A program made the translations under genes and the position numbers. DNA of 12,136 nucleotides from CAZEGI01 sp964512105 (lineage in GTDB: Archaea > Altiarchaeota > Altiarchaeia > IMC4 > CAZEGI01), in contig CAZEGI010000031.1 in assembly GCA_964512105.1 (NCBI GenBank), positions 1 to 12,136 on the forward strand, given 5' to 3'. The notes beneath the pieces are model-generated. The model was not told the origin of the DNA. It was given only the letters and a program-made list of their open reading frames with translations, and searched no databases. Positions 7,776-12,136 of this stretch are shown in pieces; the first letter of the stretch is position 1, and every line of letters starts with the position of its first letter.

Positions 7776-7819
7776 TTTACCCTCTTTTATTGGTTTTTTA
7801 GAATAAAAAAGGCAAAGGG

Positions 7820-7832
7820 TTTTTTATATTGC
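7820..7832. promoter_or_regulatory. Shared TATA element between aspS and the sugar operon
   Basis: The 76-nt divergent spacer contains TTTTTTATATTG (about 7820-7831). On the plus strand it is centred about 26 nt before the aspS ATG, the spacing of an archaeal leaderless transcript. On the minus strand the same bases read CAATATAAAAAA and would start transcription near 7800, giving the sugar operon a leader of about 25 nt that contains GAGGG before ATG 7775. Sharing one box suggests the two directions may compete. Confidence 0.55.
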
Positions 7833-7851
7833 TGGGACAATAATTACCACG

Positions 7852-9150
7852 ATGGAACGGCGCTATTCGGTTGAAATTCGTCCGGAACTTGATGGAAAAA
7901 AAGTAACCGTTGCGGGCTGGGTTCACGAAATACGGGACCTTGGAAAATTAAAGTTTCTCGTGCTCAGGGACAGGGAGGGGAGCATCCAGATAACAGCAAA
8001 AAAAGAGACTACCGACGAAAAAATTCTTATGGTAATGGGCAGTATAAGCAGGGAATCGGTGATTGAGGTTACAGGAACCGTGAGAAAAGACCAAAAAGCA
8101 CCGAACGGTTTCGAGATCATTCCTTCGAAGATAACGATAATTGCAAAAGCGGAAACGCCCTTGCCGCTGGACGTCACGGAAAAGGTTGATGCCGATTTGG
8201 ATACGAGACTGAACAATCGATTTCTTGATGTCCGCAAACCTAAGGTCGCTGCCGTCTTTAGGATACGCGCGAAGATAGAGGAGGCGTTCAGGGAGTATTT
8301 CACGAAAAAAAAATTTATAGAGATAAACCCGCCGACCATAATCGCGGCGGCATCGGAAGGCGGAACCGCGTTGTTTCCAATAAGCTATTTTGAGAGGGAA
8401 GCTTTCCTTGCACAATCCCCGCAGTTGTACAAGCAGATGATGATGGCTTCAGGTCTTGATAAAGTGTTTATAACCATGCCTGTTTTCAGGGCGGAACTTC
8501 ACGACACAACAAGGCACCTGAATGAGGTTTACCAGATGGACATCGAGAAGGCGTTCATTGAGGATGAGGAAGGCGTTCTCGAAGAGCTTGAGGGCGTCAC
8601 ACACCACATATTCAGGAAGGTTCATGACGAGTGCGGTAAGGAACTGAAGACTCTGGATGCAAAGATGGAGGTTCCAAAACTTCCGTTCAAGCGCATAACC
8701 TATGACGAGGCGCTGGAAACTTTGAAAAAAAATGGGGTAAAGATTTTATGGGGTGAGGACACGACACCGGAGGCAGAAAAAATTCTCGGTGAAAGGTCCA
8801 ATGATCCTTTTTTTATAACAAAATGGCCGACCAAGAGCAGGGCATTTTACTCAAAACCTGTTGATAAAAACCCGAAGGTCTGCCATGCTTTTGACCTATC
8901 GTACAGAGGTATGGAGCTTGCTTCAGGAGCGCAGCGGATTCATGACGAAAGGCAACTTATGGAGGCACTTAAATCAAGGGGTTTGAACCCGGAGAACTTT
9001 GAGTTTTATTTAAAAGCATTTAGGTTCGGGATGCCGCCGCACGGCGGCTGGAGCATCGGTGCTGAACGCATAACGCAGGCAATAACCGGAGTTAAGAACA
9101 TAAGGGAATGCGTTTTGTATCCGAGAGACAGGCAGAGGCTTGCGCCGTAA
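7852..9150 (+). CDS. aspS: Aspartyl-tRNA synthetase, archaeal type, probably non-discriminating (Asp/Asn)
   Basis: 432 residues, the compact archaeal/eukaryal class IIb form without the bacterial GAD insertion. Residues 17-100 are the OB-fold anticodon-binding domain (VTVAGWVHEIRDLG). The catalytic core has EGGTALFPISYF (169-180), AQSPQLYKQMMM (187-198), motif 2 FRAELHDTTRHLNE (212-225) and motif 3 GGWSIGAERI (398-407). In Thermococcus kodakarensis AspRS, W26 and K85 restrict recognition to tRNA-Asp, and changes to H and P relax it. Here the equivalent residues are H25 and P84, so this enzyme should also charge tRNA-Asn with Asp, needing a GatCAB amidotransferase. Transcript is likely leaderless. 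The stop lies one base from the ABCE1 stop (convergent). Confidence 0.96.
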   Translation: MERRYSVEIRPELDGKKVTVAGWVHEIRDLGKLKFLVLRDREGSIQITAKKETTDEKILMVMGSISRESVIEVTGTVRKDQKAPNGFEIIPSKITIIAKAETPLPLDVTEKVDADLDTRLNNRFLDVRKPKVAAVFRIRAKIEEAFREYFTKKKFIEINPPTIIAAASEGGTALFPISYFEREAFLAQSPQLYKQMMMASGLDKVFITMPVFRAELHDTTRHLNEVYQMDIEKAFIEDEEGVLEELEGVTHHIFRKVHDECGKELKTLDAKMEVPKLPFKRITYDEALETLKKNGVKILWGEDTTPEAEKILGERSNDPFFITKWPTKSRAFYSKPVDKNPKVCHAFDLSYRGMELASGAQRIHDERQLMEALKSRGLNPENFEFYLKAFRFGMPPHGGWSIGAERITQAITGVKNIRECVLYPRDRQRLAP

Positions 9151-9151
9151 A

Positions 9152-10864
9152 TCAGCCAACGTAGTAGTAATCCCCGGAATCCTTCTGCTCGCGGTCCTTT
9201 ACTGAATCTGGTTTGTTTGCGCGCGGCCTGCCCGAATCCGGGTCCCTTCTGAACGTGACGCCCATCTCCCTCAAAAATTTGTTCATTCCCTCCTTCAGAC
9301 TCAGGGAGCCCGATGCCGTACCGTTTACGCCGGATACGCCGGAAAAAACCATAAGCCCGTCTGAAAGATAATCCACCAGCAGAAGGTCGTGGTCAACCAC
9401 GAGGACGCTTTTTTTGTTCTCTACGGCAAACCTCCTGAGGAATTTGCCGAGGGACAAACGTTCCTCAACATCGAGGTATGCTGACGGCTCGTCTAAGAGG
9501 TAGATGTCAGCATCCTTTGACAAACAGTCGGAAATCGCGACCCTCTGGAGCTCGCCGCCGCTGAGTGTGTTTATTTTGCTATCAGCAAGGTGGATAATCC
9601 CGAAGTGCTCGGCCAGATTATTTTTCAAGCCGAGCGATTTTACTGTAGCATTGCTTGTCGGGATGTACTGCGGCTTGTATGAAACACGTACGCCAAGTTC
9701 CAGTTCGGTGTCGTCAGGTTTCAAAACACCTGCAAGCATCTTCACGAACGTGGTTTTTCCTGTCGCGTTCGGTCCGAGGATTCCGAGCGTTTGCTCAAGG
9801 TAAATCACGCCATTGATTGTTTTCAGTTTAAAGTTGCCGAGGGTTTTTTCGAGAGCAGGATATTCCACAAGTTTTTTTCTTTTCTTCGTCTCCTTCGGCG
9901 ACCTGACATCGAACTTTATCTCATCCCTGAAGCGCATGTTCTCGGATTTCAGGAAACCAGCAAGGTACTCGTTAATTCCGACCCTTACGCTCTTGATGTT
10001 CGAAACGATTCCGTATGCGCCCCGAACTCCGAATATCACATGCACGTAATCCGAGAGGTAGTCAAGAACAACGAGGTCGTGCTCGACGACCATTATGTAC
10101 TTGTCCTTCAGACTCCTTACGGCACGCGCAACGTTTAAACGTTCTTTAACGTCAAGGTAGCTCGAAGGCTCGTCAAGGAGGTAGATATCGGCGTTCTTCG
10201 TGAGAGCTGCAGCAATCGCAACCCTCTGGAGCTCGCCGCCGCTTAATGCGTTTATGTCCTTGTCGAGGGCGTTTTCCAGATCGAGATTTTTTACAACATT
10301 CTTAAGCTCGCCGGTCTCATCCCCCTTTTCCAGCAGTGCCTTGACAGTGCCCTTTACATGTTTTGCTATCCTGTCGACATGCTGGGGTTTGTAAACCGCC
10401 TTAACGTTGCCCTGGGAAAGTTTTTCCAGATAGTTTTGAATCTCGTTTCCCCTGAAACGCTCTATTATCTCGGACCAGTCCGCATTCTCGCCAAGATTTG
10501 GTTTTATCGAACCCGACAAAATGCTCAGTGCGGTAGTTTTTCCGATACCGTTGCATCCGACAATCCCCACAACGCCGGGCTTCGGCGTTGGCAGGTTGTA
10601 AATCCGGAAACCGTTCTTGCCGTACTGATGTACGGGCTCGCCGATTTCCTCAGGAAGGTTTATGATGTGTATTGCTTCATAGGGGCATTTTTTTATGCAT
10701 ATGCCGCACCCGCTGCACAGGCCCTCGCTTATCACGGGCTTGTTCTCCTCCTTGTTCACAGTAATCGTTTCGTCGCCCATCTTCACCCTCGGGCAGATTC
10801 GCATGCACAGGAAATTGCAATCCTTCGGCTTGCACCTGTCCTTCTCCAAAACCGCAATTCTCAT
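9152..10864 (-). CDS. abce1: ABCE1/Rli1 ribosome-recycling ATPase
   Basis: 570 residues, full length, soluble. The N-terminal iron-sulfur domain has eight cysteines: C11, C16, C20, C24 and C50, C53, C56, C60, for two [4Fe-4S] clusters. NBD1 has Walker A GCNGIGKTT (103-111), a helix-loop-helix insertion (about 140-170), LSGGELQ (207-213), LLDEP (229-233) and H262. NBD2 has GPNATGKTT (364-372), LSGGELQ (434-440), LLDEP (456-460) and H492. The C-terminal hinge GVTFRRDPDSGRPRANKP is the ABCE1 hallmark. With aRF1/Pelota it splits post-termination ribosomes into subunits and is essential in archaea. Walker A of NBD1 has C104 where proline is usual. It starts 2 nt after the MBL-fold gene and probably shares its transcript. 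Confidence 0.98.
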   Translation of the reverse strand: MRIAVLEKDRCKPKDCNFLCMRICPRVKMGDETITVNKEENKPVISEGLCSGCGICIKKCPYEAIHIINLPEEIGEPVHQYGKNGFRIYNLPTPKPGVVGIVGCNGIGKTTALSILSGSIKPNLGENADWSEIIERFRGNEIQNYLEKLSQGNVKAVYKPQHVDRIAKHVKGTVKALLEKGDETGELKNVVKNLDLENALDKDINALSGGELQRVAIAAALTKNADIYLLDEPSSYLDVKERLNVARAVRSLKDKYIMVVEHDLVVLDYLSDYVHVIFGVRGAYGIVSNIKSVRVGINEYLAGFLKSENMRFRDEIKFDVRSPKETKKRKKLVEYPALEKTLGNFKLKTINGVIYLEQTLGILGPNATGKTTFVKMLAGVLKPDDTELELGVRVSYKPQYIPTSNATVKSLGLKNNLAEHFGIIHLADSKINTLSGGELQRVAISDCLSKDADIYLLDEPSAYLDVEERLSLGKFLRRFAVENKKSVLVVDHDLLLVDYLSDGLMVFSGVSGVNGTASGSLSLKEGMNKFLREMGVTFRRDPDSGRPRANKPDSVKDREQKDSGDYYYVG

Positions 10865-10866
10865 TT

Positions 10867-11472
10867 TTAGAATAACATGTTGTAGATCCGTTGGATGTCG
10901 CTACTGTCCCCTATTGGACCGTGACCGGGATATAAATTTTTTACCTCTCCAAATTTCAGCAATTTTTCTATTGAATTTTTTAATTGTCCGATATCGCCGC
11001 CCGGAAAGTCCGTTCTTCCGACACCGTCGCTGAATACCGTGTCGCCGGAAAATAGTGATTTTGTTTTTTTGTCATATAAGCATATGCTTCCGGGTGTGTG
11101 CCCCGGCGTGTGAATGACTTCCAAGCCGCTGATTTTTTCCTTGTCCTTTAGTTTTAGGTCAACCTTAAGGCTAGGCGCCTCATCACTGAAAAAAGATGCA
11201 AGAATCCGCTCGTCTGCGAGGTTCTCAACCGCATCCGCATCGAGTTCGTGCATCGCGATTTTGCACTTGGTTTTTTCCTGCACCACCGGGTCGCCACCTA
11301 TATGGTCATAGTGGCAGTGCGTATTTATTAAAGTATCAATCGTTATTCCTAACTCATCAAGTTTTTGGAGCACGTTGGCCGGATTTATGCCTGCATCCAC
11401 AAGCACTGTCCCTTTGCCTTGCACGATGTAGCAGTTCGAGCCGAACCCCGTGCTCATCACCGGATAAATCAT
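10867..11472 (-). CDS. MBL-fold metallohydrolase, glyoxalase II-like
   Basis: 201 residues from ATG 11472. The start gives MIYPVMSTGFGSNCYIV, the usual first strand; the longer frame to 11517 would read back into the promoter and hairpin 1. Metal ligands are complete: THCHYDHIGG (51-60) gives H52, H54, D56, H57; HTPGHTPGS (121-129) gives H125; FSGDTVF (141-147) gives D144; GHG at 183-185 gives H184. These are two-metal hydrolases of the hydroxyacylglutathione-hydrolase-like group, cleaving thioesters or related bonds. The actual substrate is unknown. It is cotranscribed with ABCE1 (2-nt gap). A TATA-like TTTAATAC (11502-11495) about 26 nt before the ATG suggests a leaderless start. Confidence 0.92.
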   Translation of the reverse strand: MIYPVMSTGFGSNCYIVQGKGTVLVDAGINPANVLQKLDELGITIDTLINTHCHYDHIGGDPVVQEKTKCKIAMHELDADAVENLADERILASFFSDEAPSLKVDLKLKDKEKISGLEVIHTPGHTPGSICLYDKKTKSLFSGDTVFSDGVGRTDFPGGDIGQLKNSIEKLLKFGEVKNLYPGHGPIGDSSDIQRIYNMLF

Positions 11473-11479
11473 GTAATAA

Positions 11480-11503
11480 TTTAAAAATACCAAAGTATTA
11501 AAC
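11480..11503. promoter_or_regulatory. Divergent AT-rich promoter for the MBL gene and the hairpin/tRNA-Ser unit
   Basis: The only strongly AT-rich stretch between the MBL gene and the tRNA. Plus strand TTTAAAAATA (11480-11489) would start transcription near 11508-11512, exactly at the first base of hairpin 1. Minus strand TTTAATAC (11502-11495) is correctly spaced for the MBL ATG at 11472. No comparable TATA box lies just upstream of the tRNA itself; CTATAATG at 11552-11559 is a weak alternative. Confidence 0.5.
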
Positions 11504-11507
11504 GTAT

Positions 11508-11650
11508 GCCGAGGCACATCCGACTGCTGTCGGACGCCTCAGCGTTGCTCACTATAATGGCCGAGGCAGTTGCGACTGTTGTCGCCTGCCTCAGCATTAC
11601 TTGCATTCATCACGCCGAGGCGCTGCTGACCTACGGTCAGGCGCCTCAGC
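11508..11650 (+). repeat. Array of three tandem two-part hairpins, tRNA-acceptor-like
   Basis: Units at 11508-11543, 11560-11595 and 11614-11650. Each begins GCCGAGGC and ends GCCTCAGC, forming an outer stem with one conserved C/A mismatch at the third pair. Inner stems differ but stay paired: TCCGAC/GTCGGA with loop TGCT; GCGAC/GTCGC with loop TGTT; CTGACC/GGTCAG with loop TAC. Units 2 and 3 extend the outer stem by AG/CT and GC/GC. Each has extra unpaired bases on the 5' side of the internal loop (ACA, TT, TG). Spacers of 16, 18 and 22 nt partly share ATTGCTCAC. The first seven bases of each unit are the same as the 5' end of the tRNA-Ser at 11673. Compensatory changes imply selection for structure, as RNA or as DNA. 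No known family recognised. Confidence 0.85.
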
Positions 11651-11672
11651 ATTGCTCACTCACGTTCGCAAT

Positions 11673-11997
11673 GCCGAGGTGGCAGAACCTGGCTAATGCG
11701 CAAGCCTTGAGAGAAACCCTTTCTTTCTTAAAAAGAAAGAAAGTGTTTTTCATGCTCGGAAATCGAAAGATTTCCGGCACACCAAAACACAAAGTTCGCA
11801 AAACTGCAAAGCAGTTTTGGAAACCAAATTCCCAAAAGGAATTTGCGTTGTTTTGAGTGTCCCCAAAGAAAGAAGGATTTTGCAAAGGCAAATTCGAGGA
11901 GAGTGGGGTTGATAAGGGCGAGAACCTGCGGTTCTTGCCCTTATCGAGAGAGCTTGTCGTCCTTTGGACGGTTTGAGTTCAAATCTCAACCTCGGCG
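11673..11997 (+). tRNA. tRNA-Ser(UGA) with intron at 37/38
   Basis: Exons 11673-11711 and 11951-11997 join to an 86-nt tRNA. Acceptor stem GCCGAGG/CCTCGGC is perfect over 7 bp, with discriminator G73 (serine identity; leucine would have A). D arm GCAG/ATGC (three pairs plus a G/A). Anticodon stem CAAGC/GCTTG with loop CTTGAGA, anticodon UGA reading UCA. Long variable arm CGTCC-TTT-GGACG makes it a type II tRNA. T arm TTGAG/CTCAA with loop TTCAAAT. CCA is not encoded. Archaeal tRNA-Ser(UGA) usually has exactly this loop sequence. Joining 11711 to 11951 restores the anticodon arm with no mismatch. Transcription probably begins upstream of the hairpin array, since no nearer TATA box is clear. 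Confidence 0.93.
11712..11950 (+). other. 239-nt structured intron of tRNA-Ser(UGA), bulge-helix-bulge type
   Basis: Removal by tRNA splicing endonuclease is supported by a central 4-bp helix (11706-11709 with 11945-11948) flanked by AGA bulges at 11710-11712 and 11949-11951, cut as AG|A on both sides. Inside are strong hairpins: 11719-11743 (11 bp, A/T-rich), 11757-11776 (8 bp, GAAA tetraloop), 11799-11819 (9 bp), 11825-11845 (8 bp), 11876-11895 (7 bp plus a mismatch) and 11911-11945 (16 bp with one G/U, loop TGC). An outer helix 11779-11789/11849-11860 encloses two of them, and AACCC 11715-11719 can pair with GGGTT 11906-11910. No ORF, no box C/D pair and no group I core are visible. It is unusually long for an archaeal tRNA intron. 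Confidence 0.82.
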
Positions 11998-12001
11998 AAT
12001 C

Positions 12002-12028
12002 CCTTTTCTTTTTAAGAAAAAGAAAAGG
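12002..12028. repeat. Perfect A/T-rich inverted repeat after the tRNA
   Basis: CCTTTTCTTTTT, loop AAG, then AAAAAGAAAAGG: 12 perfect base pairs starting 5 nt after the tRNA. It is followed by TATTTCATTCCC. The intron hairpin at 11719-11743 has the same pyrimidine-then-purine design and is followed by TGTTTTTCATGC, so the two look like copies of one dispersed element. It could act as a processing or termination signal for the tRNA transcript. Confidence 0.6.
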
Positions 12029-12036
12029 TATTTCAT

Positions 12037-12077
12037 TCCCAAAAGAAAAAATATCGGGTGCCCGCAAGGCACCCGAT
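12037..12077 (-). terminator. Stem-loop with T-rich tail, probable minus-strand terminator
   Basis: ATCGGGTGCC (12053-12062), loop CGCAA and GGCACCCGAT (12068-12077) make a 10-bp stem. On the minus strand it is followed at once by ATTTTTTCTTTT, the layout of an intrinsic or T-rich archaeal terminator. It would end a transcript coming from beyond the right edge, converging on tRNA-Ser. Confidence 0.5.
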
Positions 12078-12136
12078 TGGGGGGTGGGTCAGGAACACCT
12101 TAGACCGGATGGTAACCCCCTCCACGGTTCAGGTTT
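12078..12136. other. Right-edge GC-rich sequence, unidentified
   Basis: No convincing reading frame. GGTCAGG can pair with CCTTAGACC around loop AACA (about 12088-12107), and a G-run before it can pair with CCCCC after it, so it may be the end of a structured RNA on the minus strand that finishes at the neighbouring stem-loop. Too little is inside the window to name it. Confidence 0.3.

Noticed and set aside
9103..9200. Terminators between convergent aspS and abce1
   Set aside because: Only one base separates the stops and neither strand shows a T-run or stem-loop at the junction.
11508..11650. CRISPR array
   Set aside because: The conserved parts are the outer arms of hairpins, not one direct repeat of 24-37 nt, only three units exist, and no cas gene is present.
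11508..11650. Integron attC sites
   Set aside because: The units lack the RYYYAAC/GTTRRRY core sites, and there is no integrase or gene cassette nearby.
11506..11856. 116-codon plus-strand frame across the hairpins, tRNA exon 1 and intron
   Set aside because: It reads straight through a well-supported tRNA exon, and its composition reflects repeats (alternating alanine/leucine from the hairpins). No protein domain is visible.
11712..11950. Group I self-splicing intron
   Set aside because: No conserved P4-P7 core or terminal G could be found, while the exon junctions fit bulge-helix-bulge splicing at 37/38.
11673..11997. tRNA-Leu instead of tRNA-Ser
   Set aside because: The long variable arm fits both, but the anticodon is UGA and the discriminator is G, both serine features.
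11843..12103. Open frames on both strands over the intron 3' part and tRNA exon 2
   Set aside because: They overlap the tRNA and the perfect hairpins and encode low-complexity basic sequence with no recognisable domain.
12078..12136. SRP RNA or RNase P RNA at the right edge
   Set aside because: GGTCAGG and ATCCGG fragments look suggestive, but the SRP helix 8 AGCAGC partner and the RNase P conserved ACAGAAUCCGGCUUA string are not present within the visible bases.

Overview
The window reads as archaeal chromosome, most likely a draft metagenomic scaffold because a block of exactly 100 N lies inside a gene. The archaeal evidence is a full-length ABCE1/Rli1 ribosome-recycling ATPase, a short archaeal-type aspartyl-tRNA synthetase whose specificity residues look non-discriminating, TATA-type promoter boxes, a tRNA-Ser(UGA) with an intron at 37/38, and tightly overlapped ATGA gene junctions. 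A small-genome (DPANN-like) lineage would fit, but the sequence alone does not name the taxon.

Layout. (1) Positions 1-1326, minus strand: an operon of two small tandem membrane proteins (the first apparently frameshifted) followed by the start of a membrane-anchored PHP-domain metallohydrolase that runs off the left edge. (2) Positions 1481-2774, minus: an AbiEi/AbiEii antitoxin-toxin pair. (3) Positions 2848-7775, minus: a compact five-gene nucleotide-sugar operon, in transcription order epimerase, N-acetyltransferase, aminotransferase, oxidoreductase, UDP-sugar 6-dehydrogenase. The last four match the WbpD/E/B/A steps that turn UDP-GlcNAc into a UDP-2,3-diacetamido-glucuronic acid, a precursor for surface or N-linked glycans. 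(4) Positions 7852-9150, plus: aspS, divergent from the sugar operon across a short shared promoter. (5) Positions 9152-11472, minus: an MBL-fold hydrolase followed 2 nt later by ABCE1. ABCE1 converges on aspS with one nucleotide between the stops. (6) Positions 11480-12136: a non-coding, structure-rich region. It has a divergent AT-rich promoter, three tandem hairpins whose outer stems copy the acceptor-stem sequence of the next gene, a tRNA-Ser(UGA) interrupted by a 239-nt highly structured intron, an AT-rich perfect hairpin similar to one in the intron, and a GC-rich hairpin with a T-rich tail that looks like a minus-strand terminator for something beyond the right edge.

The most unusual part is region 6. 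The hairpin array starts where transcription from the AT-rich box would be expected to start, keeps the same C/A mismatch in its outer stems, shows compensatory changes in its inner stems, and ends just before a tRNA whose first seven bases are the same as the start of every hairpin. This looks like a structured leader or tRNA-mimic array. Its function is unknown.
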